From Takashimella koratensis (Eukaryota; Basidiomycota; Tremellomycetes; Trichosporonales; Tetragoniomycetaceae), in NCBI GenBank assembly GCA_003116875.1, contig BCKT01000005.1, positions 1,488,001 through 1,552,000 of the forward strand: a stretch of 64,000 nt of DNA. Direction: 5' to 3'. The position numbers were made by a program, and so were the translations under genes. Of this stretch, positions 23,264-34,015 are shown one piece after another. Under the pieces are notes generated by a model that saw only the letters and a program-made list of their open reading frames with translations, made no database searches and was not told where the DNA came from. Numbering within the stretch: the first letter of the stretch is position 1; each line of letters begins with the position of its first letter.

Positions 23264-24708
23264 TCAAGTCCTAGGAGGGACAGGGGGAGCGTAGGGCGCA
23301 TCATGGGGCGAAACCATGCTGGAGTAGTGTGTCAACCATAAGCTTATGTCCTCAGACCGGGATCAAGAGCTTTGTGGGACACTCACGATTCCCTCCTGAT
23401 AGTCGCCTGCGAATCCCTTCTCCTGGCGAGCTCCATCTCCCTCTGGAGAGCCGGATCCAGAGTTTCCTCCGGGTCCACAACCTTGACAATACTATTCCTA
23501 TACACCGGTGCTGGTGGTTCCTGCCATCCGCTCCCACCAGTAGCAGCGAGTGCGCGTTTCTCCGCTGACGCGGAGCTCCCTGCGCGCTGAAGAGCGAGAG
23601 AAGACGCAGTGGCGTCAGGGGCACTGGAGGCGACAGCGTCAGGAGGGAGTCCAGCAGCGACGAGAGCCATGGAACGACGTCGGACCATGACGGCTCCTTC
23701 TTTCCAGTGGTGCTGAGCTTGCTGGAGACGAAGGTGAAGACCCCAACCGGCGAACAGGAGAGAGATCAGGGAGATCATCGCTGCCACGGCGGTACTTTAG
23801 AGGAAGCGATCAGAATTAAGATCTCAGCTGATAGACCATGTGGCATGATGGAGGTGTTGGGGACTTGTGGTTGGACTCACGTCTCCATAGCGTGACCGGA
23901 TTGGGGGTTGGCTCCCCTGTTACTTGCAGACATGAAGGCGGCGCGACCCAGCCCAAACGCAAGCCAGCAGAGCACGTTGCCGAACAGAGAAACACACAAG
24001 ACCGTCGCTTCAACAACAACAAAGCGGAGGTGACGAGAAATCGAGTCGAGGTCTTTGATGGCGTAACCCATGGGGACGGTGACAGTGAGGAGGACCCAGG
24101 CGATAAGAACGACGATCATCCAGTAGCATGCTGAGGGGGGGGGGGGGGGGTGTCAGTGCGGGGTTTAGATGAAGAACGAGAAGGGGGGGACATACAGATG
24201 GGAAGTGCGATGTGGACTGTGAGGGCCAGACCAGTGTCGATGAGTGAGGAGAGGTACGAGTTATCGCTGGAGTTGGAGTGAGCTTTGCTTGGTAGTGTGA
24301 TGAGAAGCTGGCCCAACTTACGATAGCGGAGAGTACGTGCAGTTGGAGGTATCCGACACTGCCAAGGGTTAGTCAACGGCTCAATCGAAACTGGAGAGAT
24401 AGAGAGATGGAAGGTTCGAAGCACGAGAGGGGAGAAAGCGGGCACAGAGGAAATAGTGGAGGAAGTTGGATGGAGATGGATTATGGATGTGGCTACATAC
24501 TACACCACCCGAGCACACCAACGCTCATCTGTTGGTCCGTCCCTTCCCCATTAACCGAAAACCAGTACAACCCCTTGATCGGTCCCGGGACTGAGAGGAG
24601 GACCAATACGAGCAAAAGCAGGGACAAGCCTGTGAAACCCAACGCGAGTGCTGGCTGGCTGAACGCAGGGTTCTCGCTGTATCGTTTGAAAGCAGCGCGG
24701 AAGCCCAT
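23264..24708 (-). CDS. SUR7/PalI family-like plasma-membrane protein
   Basis: Six exons: 24708-24501, 24358-24322, 24266-24196, 24130-23881, 23794-23387, 23318-23264 (complement); 342 residues. Order: short N-terminus, helix 1 (ALGFTGLSLLLLVLVLLSV), an outer loop with YWFSV, LGWC and NCTYSPLS, helix 2 after a polar stretch (DTGLALTVHIALPI joined to CYWMIVVLIAWVLL), helix 3 (VEATVLCVSLFGNVLCWLAFGLG), helix 4 (AAMISLISLLFAGWGLHL) and a long cytoplasmic tail ending in a Pro-rich APPVPPRT. The GWC...C..Y-SPL loop is the claudin-like signature of SUR7/PalI proteins, which act in eisosomes or in Rim/Pal pH sensing. The last exon was chosen over an earlier stop at 23383 because GTGAGT follows the coding sequence and a good acceptor restores phase. 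Confidence 0.8.
24135..24150. repeat. Poly-G/C homopolymer within an intron
   Basis: Sixteen consecutive G on the plus strand. On the coding minus strand it is a poly-C tract directly before CTCAG, the 3' splice site of intron 3 of the SUR7/PalI-like gene, so it serves as the polypyrimidine tract. Length is probably variable and error-prone in sequencing. Confidence 0.85.
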
Positions 24709-26191
24709 CGTGAGTAAGTGGTGGGGGTAGGTAGTTAAAGGGTAGAGGTGAGAGAGATGTGTTGTCAAGTAAGTACTGAGCAGGAGGTGAGCTCGCACCA
24801 GGCGAAGTACGTCAGGGTGTGGAGTTCGGTGAGTGGGTCAAGAAGTCAGTTGGGTTAGTGGGAGCGAGGATGTGAGCAGGGGGGTCTCGATAGTCCCGCC
24901 TGATAGTTAAGGCCTTCACTCTTGGGTGGCGTTACTGGAAGTAGAGTTAGCGTCGCTCGGCGTAGATAGAGTTGTTTTCCCAAGTTCGTTTGTCCAACAA
25001 GGGGACTTTTCTCCCCTCGGTCCACCTTTCATCCTTCACCCTTCCGTAGCTCCTGGTCGATCCCTACGCATCCCTCTGATCCCTCTGATCCCTCTCATCC
25101 TGGCCGTGCGCAGGACTCGACCCGCTCGCGCCCTTGTTGATTCCGCCCCCGACTTGTCCAACCTTTCATACCCGTCTCCGTCCTCCCTCGGCGTGGGTGT
25201 GCTCCGTTCCCCCTGACTGCCTTTGTCCTCGCCGGTAATCTTGCGAATCAGGTCAACTCAGTCAACTCTATACGGTAGTCGCGAGAGGTCGAGTTCATGG
25301 GGACGACCGATGGGCGTCCCCTGGGTTCATTCACATCCCTCGTCCCTTTCATCCTTGACAGAAAGGGGCTAAGGGGTGGAGGGGTCGGGCTCCTTGAAGT
25401 CTTTGTCGCCTTTGTCAGATCAAGATGAGCGATGACGCCGGTCGTCAGGAGTGAAAGGAGCCTTGGATCCATCGCGCTCGCACGGGCCAACCTGAGGAGG
25501 ACAAAGGAGCGCTCAAAGTTGGGAGCTGAACGTGGTTGTCGAGTATGATATGCTAATCCACTTATCGCGCGTCGTTGCCCACCGTTGACGTCGCTTAGGT
25601 TGACAATTTCAATCATCGATGCCTCTCGGCTTTTGGTATCCGCCATGCACCGACCGGTTGACGAAACGCGACCAGCCGAATGCCAAGACCGCCACCGTCG
25701 CGTCGGCTGGGCACAATTTTCACCAGTCTCTGAGACACGCCCCGTCTCCCAGCTCCCGTGGTCTACGAGTGGTCGCTGTGGACGAGTCCAGGCGATGCAA
25801 TGTATCCCAGCACCCAGTAGGCACGGCACAGTATGCACATGATGTCCAGGCTCAGCAGCGATCATAGCGGTGAGGTAGATGTCAACGGGATCCGTTTGAT
25901 GACGATGGATGGATGGACCTTTTTGTTGGTTGGACCAACTTTGACCGAGGTTCCTTTGCTGCATTTACCGGCCAAGCGTTGATCGTCTCATCCTCATCTC
26001 TCAACTCACTTCACAACTTTCAACCGACCTCATCTATCCTCTCCTCTCTCTTCTCTCTACTCTCCACTCATCCCCGGCTTTGTGCAGGTCACTCAAGGCT
26101 CTCGTCCGAATCCTGTCCCCCCCGCTTTCCGCAGCACGTCGCGTGAATCCCGGGTCGCTTGTTTCCCGGCCCAGATCTAATTCAGCACAGG
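24709..26191. other. Long intergenic region, no supported gene
   Basis: Almost 1.5 kb between divergent genes. A small tandem of ATCCCTCTG units lies at about 25070-25100. Open frames on both strands at 25248-25964 mirror each other and carry no recognisable sequence. Shared promoter space for the SUR7/PalI-like gene and the monooxygenase gene is the simplest reading. Confidence 0.45.
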
Positions 26192-27596
26192 ATGCTGTCT
26201 CTCGCCACCTTTACTCTCGTGTTGCTGGGCAGCACGTCCCTAGTTCGTGCACACTGCCAGTGAGTCTGATGTCTCTGCTCTTCCTGCTTCACGCAAACAT
26301 CCCAGCAGCATTGGGATACTAGTTACGGACTCGGTTGACTCGACGCGTGCTGAAATGAACAGGCTGGCCTGGCCTTACCCTTTGCACTCGTCGTTGAACC
26401 CCGCGACTCCCGAAGCTATCAAAGGTAGGTATAGCTCCTGCCAGCTGCACTTCCAGACCGAGCTAGAGTTCCTTTTGCCAGAGTGGATACACGTGCTGAC
26501 AGCCTTGGTTGACAGACTACTCCATGACCAGCCCGTTGGTCACGGACGGGACCTACCCTTGCAAGGGGTTCATCAACAACCCTTCATCCGACATGTTCTC
26601 CACCGTGACCTGGGAGTGAGTCTTGCCTCTCTCACAGACCTCCTATTCTTCCCCGAACTTCTCACCCTCATAGCAAGTGCTTACTTCTCAGGGCGGGGTC
26701 GACCTACAACTACACAATCGTAGGCACCGCGACCCACGGAGGCGGGTCGTGTCAGCTCTCCATGTCGTACGACCAAGGAGAAACGTGGAACGTGATTCTC
26801 TCCATCGTCGGGGGCTGCTTGATAGATGGTATGACGGAGGAGGTGACGATCCCGAGCGAAGCGCCGAGTGGGGAAGCACTGTTCTCGTGGGCGTGGTTTA
26901 ACCGCGAAGGTAACCGAGAAATGTGTAAGTCATCCCCGCCCAATGACAATTTCATAGTCTGAGATCTCACCAACCCTCTTGTGCTGTATGATGTGTGCTG
27001 ACCTCCATGTAGACCAGAATTGTGCCGTAGTCACAATCACCAACGGCGGTGACGGACTCACTGGTCCGGGACCCTTCGTCGCCAACGCTGGCGTCAACGA
27101 ATGCGTCACTATCGAGAACATTGACGTCGTCTTCCCTGATCCTGGTCCCAACGTGCGCTACGGCGGCGGGTACGTCACAAGCCAACCCACCACACCTGCG
27201 GGATACACTGGGAGTAACTGTGTCGGACCGGGATCTACGAACTCAAGCAGTAGCGGTTCAGGTACAGCGACTGGAACCAGCTCGAATACAGCCGGAACGT
27301 TAGTGTCGACCAGCTCCAGTCCCGCGGCCACGACCAATGCTAGCCCGCTCGTCGCTGCTGCTGGAAACAACTCGACATCATCCAACACTCCTTCAACCCA
27401 GCCGTGCAAGCGAAACCAGAAACGTAAACTCAAATCGAAACCAAACTCGAAGCGCGCGTTGTCTGGCGTTGAGAGGTCAGGCCGCCCAAGGGCAGCGACG
27501 AAACCGACCGCGGATAGCGGGTTGGCCCGACGAGCCGACTCGGGAGTTGTACGTGGTGGTCGGCCGAGAGCGGCGACGCGTATCGATCTGCTCTGA
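26192..27596 (+). CDS. Secreted AA11-like lytic polysaccharide monooxygenase candidate
   Basis: Five exons: 26192-26259, 26363-26424, 26516-26615, 26692-26924, 27013-27596; 348 residues. A signal peptide of 20 residues ends in VRA, so the mature protein starts with His21, as needed for the copper histidine brace of these enzymes. The second brace histidine is probably His92 in ATHGGGSCQLS, and the conserved DGTYPCKGF, SYDQGETWNVI and FSWAWFNREGNREMY blocks match the AA11-type and related fungal monooxygenases. Expected activity is oxidative cleavage of chitin or a related wall polysaccharide outside the cell. After the catalytic domain (to about residue 220) come a Ser/Thr linker and an unusual basic tail holding two SGV-R-GRPRAAT repeats, with no GPI signal. 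Family assignment is from motifs only. Confidence 0.75.
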
Positions 27597-27812
27597 GATG
27601 TCGAGTTAGGACGAGCGGTTCGAGAGGGATATATGGACTCATGAGTGCTGGTCACCCGTGCGGATCCGGACAAAGCTTCTTCATTACGACATCGTGTATC
27701 TAACGCTCGTTGATATGTTGTTTATGCTATTACGCTACACAAGGCGCATTCGTGTACACACCGTTATCTTGTTGCAAGTATGCTAATATCCTACTAAACA
27801 AGGTTTCGCTAC

Positions 27813-28854
27813 CTACAACCACTTTGCTCCTCCCCAGGCTCGAGCGCCGACAAGACCAGCTACACCGATCCCGAGTCCACCGAGCAACCTCGCCCAACCT
27901 TCTCCGCCGCCTCCGCCCAGTCCGTTGAGAGCCTTCGAGGCCAGCTCGTGCTGACCCACGGCGAGTGCGCCCAAGTCGTACGCGACGCAAGAGCCGAGGA
28001 GCAACGGCGAGAATAGCGCCGTGAGGGGCGCGAGGAGCGTGGTAGCTGCTTTGACGAGGAAGTTGGGTGTCACACCCGGGAAATAGGCTGCCGATGTGTT
28101 GTGCAAGAAGTCGAGGATCCCACTGGGTATCACGTCAAGTCAGCAGGGGACGAACAGATGGACAGAATGGGTACGGGTATGCTTACATTCCAGCAAAGGT
28201 GATGTTGACAATGTTCGTAAGCTTGGACTGGTAGGTCTTGGTGTTCCGGTTACGCAGAGCGAAGACGTAGTACAGTTGTGTGAAGGTATTGATAGTCACT
28301 AGGACATTTGACGCCTGGAGATTGTTCTGATTCTGCAAGGGGTCAGGTGTCATAGCGCCCAGAACCATGATCAAGACCAAACGTACCCAGAAGATCATCC
28401 AAGTTGCGATCAAACCGTTGCCCAGGGCGTACCACGGGACATATCTAAGCGTTCCCGGCTCGACCTCGGCGTTCGATCTCCAGAGCTCACGAAGCCAGAG
28501 CAGCTGGATGATCTGCTGCGGCGAGAAGAAGCCCGCGATCGCGAACGGCTGAGGGCTGAAGCTGGCCAGGTTACGGTCGTGTATGTCTTTCATGTTGGGT
28601 GAGGAGGTCATGCCGTATACTTGAGCGGCAAAGTCGATACTGCATGCCACCAGTGTCAGTCTGAGTTGATGAGAGCGAGAGAACTGGTAGGCTTACACGA
28701 AAGATAGGGGCGCGACGATCCTCGCGGTGGAGAGTGACATGCCCATGTTGGCGAATGGAGCGGAAGGTATCTGGGGTTCGGAAGCAGGCTGTGGGTTGGG
28801 GCTGGGGTCTTGGTTACTGGGCAAGAGGGGGTCGGTAGCTCCTGGAGCACTCAT
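27813..28854 (-). CDS. Polytopic membrane protein of unknown function
   Basis: Four exons: 28854-28697, 28639-28387, 28332-28187, 28122-27813 (complement); 288 residues. The Pro/Ser-rich N-terminus (about 1-35) is followed by five or six hydrophobic segments, including FAIAGFFSPQQIIQLLWL, VPWYALGNGLIATWMIFW, a polar-flanked TINTFTQLYYVFAL, and two Ala/Leu/Gly-rich helices near the C-terminus separated by a glycine run. Conserved-looking WYALGN..IATWM and N-T-F-T-Q-L-Y-Y suggest a real fungal family of small membrane proteins, but I cannot name it. No targeting signal is obvious, so the membrane is unknown. Confidence 0.65.
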
Positions 28855-29234
28855 GAACGGTTGTATGGGATCGAGAGTGAAGAGACAGACGAGGGAATCG
28901 GCTTGGAAGACGGCCGATGACCTGTTCCTTTTAGCTTGTGGTTTGCCACTTGCCACAACGTCATTCATTCGGTTCCAACCAACCAGGTGATCGGGATCGA
29001 TCTCGAGTGTCATCTCCCTCCCTCGTCATCATCCTCATCCCACCCCATCTCATCGATCCTCCCCTTCCAGGCCCCCATCCAACCGCGTCTTCCCCCCCCG
29101 CGTGTATCCGGTGTCCCGGAATCATACCTACCGGCTACTGCGGTACCCACCTGACCCACTTCCATCCCCCCCATCCCCCCACCATCCACCATCCACCGCC
29201 CATCGCCTACCCCTCCCCTCCCCACCCTGGAAGG
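28855..29234. promoter_or_regulatory. Divergent promoter region
   Basis: Shared by the minus-strand membrane protein gene (start 28854) and the plus-strand hydrolase gene (start 29235). C-rich plus-strand sequence (CCCC and CATCC words) dominates from 29080 to 29230. No TATA box was seen. Confidence 0.4.
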
Positions 29235-30861
29235 ATGGACCACGAGCCCATCCACCGTTCGGCCTCGCCGACCCCCTTGACCGACCCGCACGGGTACCTC
29301 GCCCTCCGCAAGTTTTCCCGCAAGATCCGATGTCGCCGCACAAATCTCGACGTGTCGTTTGCAGACGTCGGGGATCCAGACGGGGTCCCGCTGCTCGTCA
29401 TCCCCCCCAGCGGCTGTTCACGCTGGCTCGCTGCTCCCCAAGGTAGGTCCAAGTGACTCACCCCTCGCCTCTAGGTGACTACCTCCCTCCCTATCTTACC
29501 CCTCTTATCCTTGATGTACCCAAGAGTCGAAGTTTACGTTGATTGTCGCGTATCGCAGAACCGATTGCTAGGGATAACGGAATTCGGATTGTCATCGTCG
29601 ACAGACCAGGGGTCGGCGCAGTGCCCCTTGTACCTCTAGACGACCGGATACGAATCAGCTGCCAGCTCATTGAGTCGGTGATCGAGCACCTGGAAGTAAA
29701 GATAGCGCACCTCCTCGCCTCCTCTGCTGGTATCTAGTGAGCCTGAGCTCTCATTCCTCAGGTAACAATGTAGAGCTGATGGTCATGTTTCTTACAGCTG
29801 CGCACTACAGCTCCTCCTCAATCACGCGTCCATCTTTACAGCCGGCCTCAACCCACCTCCTTCTATTTACTTCATCGCCCCTTGGTCGCCTCCATTACCC
29901 CGTTCCGATCCACTCACCTACACCCAGAAGCTCAACTGGATACCTACCTCTCTCTTATCAAGTCAACATTACCTCGTAAGTGGGCTTCACCCTGCCAGAA
30001 CTTCACCTATGAGCTCATCATCTGCTAATTGCTGATTCCACTTGTGTGCCCAACCAGCTCCCCTATGTTATCCCTACGACACAATCACTCGAAACATTTC
30101 TCACGAACACTAACGCAACAATGACGACCGCATGGGCAACCGCGAACAAGTATTTCTGGCCTCCGCCAGATATGGGAGGGGTACAGGTGCCAGAGACGCA
30201 GAAGCGGATATGGGCTGCAGGCGCGAAATACGTGAGTAGGGTCTGCGGAGTGGGCATGATCCCCTTGCCCCCCGGACTGCTTAGGGCTTGTGGCTGACGT
30301 CTGGATCAGCTCTTTGCCGACTACATCTACGCCGAAGAATTCCGCGGCATCGGTGAAGGTGAGCCAACCACTCAATTGTCGCTCGCCTCGCAACCCTCAC
30401 CCAGTCTCAGAGCACATGATATGCCTCAACCGAGGCCCAGTCGATACCGGACCGGAGTGGTTCGAAGCGGCGGTGTCAGGTATCGCCGGATGCCTACGAG
30501 AACAAGGAAGCACACTTCACCTCCAAACCTGGTGGGGCGCAGACGACGGGATGGTACCCCGTAACGGTCAATGTACGTGCCTATTGCGCTTGTTCTCTGC
30601 GTGAGCCTGAGCTGAAGTTAACGATCACAGTGTGGTTGAATAAGACGTTGGAAGTACCAGGAGCAATAGAGTTGGAGGTGCACGATATCCCAGATGGCGA
30701 TCATACTGATCTGTATGTCCCTTATGAGGCCTGATGAAGTTTGAAACTGGCTGACAGGATACAGGATGTCACGCAGCGTAGGGATCGGCGAGGTGTATCG
30801 TCAAGTTAGAGAGGCTGGGGCGTTCCCACGTGCACCTGCGGTGCCGATCACAGAGGATTAG
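29235..30861 (+). CDS. Alpha/beta-hydrolase fold protein
   Basis: Eight exons: 29235-29442, 29559-29736, 29798-29975, 30058-30231, 30310-30358, 30411-30572, 30631-30712, 30765-30861; 375 residues. Early blocks (VSFADVGDPDGVPLLVIPPSG, then IRIVIVDRPGVGA) follow the first strands of the fold. The nucleophile elbow reads ASSAG with Ser125 as probable nucleophile, an Ala replacing the first Gly of the usual GxSxG. The acid is likely Asp307 or Asp308 in WWGADDGMVP, and the base His341 in DGDHTDL. The insertion of Trp- and Pro-rich sequence between them (residues 150-260) would form a lid. A cytosolic esterase or epoxide-hydrolase-like enzyme is possible; substrate is unknown. All introns are in phase. 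Confidence 0.8.
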
Positions 30862-31563
30862 GCGTCGATATGCATCAAGATACCTATGAAGCACTAATCC
30901 AACGAGATCAATCTGCTGGTGACTAGCTCGTCCACGGTCCATCAGCTCTTGGGGAGAAATCGGCGACCACCTGGACAAATACATGCAGTCAGTTGCCCGG
31001 TCGACAAGACAAGCGCTGCCGAGTAAAGCCACTTGACATTTCTTTGACCCAAGACAACCTGGTAGCGTGTGCGGCTCGTTGCCTTGCACGGATTCAAAGT
31101 TGACCGAGCTCCTCGGATACAAATGAGAATTTCCGGGCTCAAATGTTGGCCGTATGCCTCGGCTTTAAACAGTATCTGCTTTGCGCCCGAGTCTTTCTGT
31201 CCGGCTGCACCCGTTGGGTTGGGTCGTCTGGTGTTCACGACGGAAGTCCTCGGCAACAAATGTTGCCAGCATGTTGAAATATCCACCGTCTTTGTCGCCA
31301 AGACTCTTTCCTTTACGACATCGGTCGGTATTTGGTCGAAAGGAAAGGTATCCCCAAACGGTATCACCAACAGCAGCCGCTCGTCGGCAACAGCTTACGG
31401 GCGAGCATCATTTCTACTCGGCTGCCGGTAGCCTGATGAAGGCTATAAAAGGTTTAAAAAGCCCACCAGCCCACGGCAGTTCTGTCCTTTCCTCCACAAT
31501 ACAAATCATCTACATTTTTCTTCAAGTTTGTCGTCGTCTCCTTCGCAGATTGACTTTAACAAC
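30862..31563. other. Intergenic, no supported gene
   Basis: Between the hydrolase gene and the first family B copy. It ends with a good TATA box (31444-31450) and a pyrimidine-rich leader. Frames across 30940-31660 lack support. Confidence 0.45.
31444..31450 (+). promoter_or_regulatory. TATA box of family B copy 1
   Basis: TATAAAA located 114 bases upstream of the start codon at 31564. Spacing and a following pyrimidine-rich stretch fit a core promoter, which suggests that this copy was, or still is, transcribed. Confidence 0.55.
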
Positions 31564-32791
31564 ATGGAAACTGTCGACCGCGACCGTTTCAACAGAGCGA
31601 CCGAGAGGAATACAACCTTCGCAGGGATTGTCTCTACTTCACCGCCAGGTCCATATGACCTGAGCGCACAGAATTCTAAATTATCTCGAGACCGTTAACA
31701 TCTCATCTCTAAGAATGGACATGGCTCTACGGTTGCCTGTAATGTAAGGGGTTTTTTCTTGACCAGCTGTCACTGACTCATAGCCTGGCGAAAATCTGCC
31801 AGAGTTTTTGGACGAGCTTTCCAAGAATTCTAGCTTCAAGATCCTTCAAGCTACGGGAGCCTCCGATGCCTCTTTAGCGTTGACAAGGGATATCGAAGAT
31901 CAGCATGGGTTTCATCACGCCTATGTCGTCGCTCTGAACGGCGCGGATAGACCCGACATTAATCATTCCTTGCAGTACCTTGAGTGAGTTGAAACGTCCA
32001 CAACAGCCAAATGCTTCTCATAACTCACATTACCTTGCGCAGAAAGTCTGGGTCACTCTCGTCAAGAGGGAATTTGTCCGTCAAGTTCCGAAAGATAACT
32101 CAAGATGAGTTGTCTGAATTGAGTGACAATGAATCTGAACTCAAGTGGCTGTCTAATTATGCCGAGCAATGGAACGCCAAGAAATACGAGCCAGTTTACA
32201 GCAGTCATTATCTTCTTGAGACCAATGACAAGAAAACCATTGTTCATCATACGGTGATCAGTTATTGGCCAGACACCGGGATGCGAATTACACGCACGGC
32301 CGATACAATCAAGACACTCACGGTCATTCTGGATATCGAGAGGGAACGGAAACTTCACCCGGGTTCCCTATTTGTGCACTGGTGAGTGCAACGAGGTTTG
32401 TGAACGGTGTGATGCAGCGCTCAGCTGTGCCCAGTCTCGCAGGTGAACAGCGAACGGGGACGTACTTATCTATGGAAGACATTTTGAATCGCTTCCCCGG
32501 GTCAAAGAAGCACTAAAGACTGAAACGGGAAAACAAGATCTTGAACCATTGCTTAGAGAGAGCATGGAGAAACGAGCCGATGAGGTGATACGTCCGAATT
32601 GGGCCGTCCAATACAAGGGTATCTTGCCGGTCGAAGCTCGGGACGATGACCTTCTGACGTGCCCGATCTTGACGGACAACGATATGAGTCGCCAGATCCG
32701 TCCGGGCTTGGTTGGCACATATGCTCAGTACATGATGCTCCAAGCTTTGACGGATGCGTGCACTAGATGGACATCAATTCTATCTGCTTGA
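31564..32791 (+). pseudogene. Family B gene, decayed copy 1 (unknown function)
   Basis: Proposed exons: 31564 to about 31734, 31784-31983, 32043-32381 and 32435-32791. It starts METVDRDRF and continues into FLDELSKNSSFKILQATGAS, ALNGADRPDI, SSHYLLETNDKKTIVHHTV and PNWAVQYKG, each with a clear counterpart in copy 2 at 34016-35499. Two lesions are seen: an in-frame TAA at 31696-31698 where copy 2 has a tyrosine codon, and a one-base frameshift near 32505 (within CCCCGGG) after DILNRFP. Splice sites are otherwise normal. The intact ancestor would be near 350 residues, soluble and unlike any family I know. Confidence 0.6.
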
Positions 32792-34015
32792 CGCTTGTCC
32801 TTGAAGTGCACGTCGGACGTGATTATCGAGAGACTTGATTGGGAAGCGATCGCCCTCACCAAACCCGGAAAACTTGAAAGATGTTTTACCCGAGCGAGGA
32901 CTGAGTTTTGAGCCGGAGAGGCAAGCGTTCTATACGATGAAGCTGGGTGTCCAACTCTGGTGAATGACTCCCCGCTCTCGCTTGGTGGGAGATTGTAGAG
33001 AGTAAGGTTAAACACCAGCGATGCATTACAGTTGAGGATGACGCGGTTGCTATGACCACAGTCATTCCATTTGTATGGTTAAAGGTCGAATTTGCAGCGA
33101 GCTGCTGCCAAGAGCCTTCCCCCCTTATACTTTTGGCCCAGCAAGTATTGTACAGGGGGGGAGGGGGTGTGTGGGGGTTAGAGGCGGTCGGGGCTGCTTC
33201 GTACCGTACCATAGCTGAGTATGTCAGGTATGATATACCCGTTAACCTGTTGAAATCTTACCTGAGCATAAGGGCCGATAATTTACACTGGCAAGTCTGC
33301 TTTTTGGGGGCTAATGGGGAAATCAACGGTCAAAATCTGCCGTCCGGTCTGCAGTCTGCCCACCACAACGCAGCGCTGGTAAAATGGACAAGCAAGCGTG
33401 AGCAATGGTCGGTCAAATCAAAGAGGGGGATTCTCAGCGGCATGGCCATTTTTTTTGACAACGCAATTGAAGTGCAGTTGGCTGCCTCCGTTTCGAAGTC
33501 TCCAGTCTTCTACTTGGCCAGTTGCCAGTACGTTTAGACGCCAGATCCTTTGCGTGGTGATCTGGTTGTCTCACAAAAAACGGTAGTCTTCCATTCAGCT
33601 TTCAGCCGATCTCTTGGCTCAGAGCTAGCCACCTTTGTGGGTTTTCCTGCTGGCGTATTTTGACAGTGAGAGAGAATCCTTTGAGATCGGTATAGCTCTC
33701 CTTACAGGTTTCCGCTGTCACATAGTTCGAAGAAGACAAATGCTGGAGCAGAGCGCGCTCTAGTGGAAGGACTGCTCGTGCACTCCTTTGAACCTTCGGC
33801 TTGACTGTATCCGGTGGAAACGCTGGTCCAGCTGAAAGCGGCAAGTCAAAGGAGCTATCAGAAACTGCTGCCAGGCCTTGGGTGACCTGCTGGGACTAGC
33901 GCAACTACGTGAATCCCCCCAAAAGTTAGCAGAACAACCTCATACCACCCTCAGCAAACAATCACTTAGTACACTTGCGTAGCCCTCATTGACTCTTGAC
34001 ATTGACGCGCTCAAC
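32792..34015. other. Intergenic between family B copies, no supported gene
   Basis: About 1.2 kb. A G-rich tract lies at 33151-33178. A plus-strand open frame at 33052-33537 has no start context, no homology to the flanking copies and no splice structure. The sequence is visibly richer in A/T than the conserved gene regions. Confidence 0.4.

Noticed and set aside
23383..23386. Early stop of the SUR7/PalI-like gene at 23383
   Set aside because: The stop lies within a GTGAGT donor; splicing to 23318 keeps phase and adds a typical Pro-rich tail.
25248..25964. Minus-strand open frame of 238 codons in the long intergenic region
   Set aside because: The opposite strand is open over much of the same stretch, the first codon is not a good ATG context and composition looks random.
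33052..33537. Plus-strand open frame between the family B copies
   Set aside because: No similarity to the flanking copies, no splice signals in sensible positions and a G-run inside the frame.
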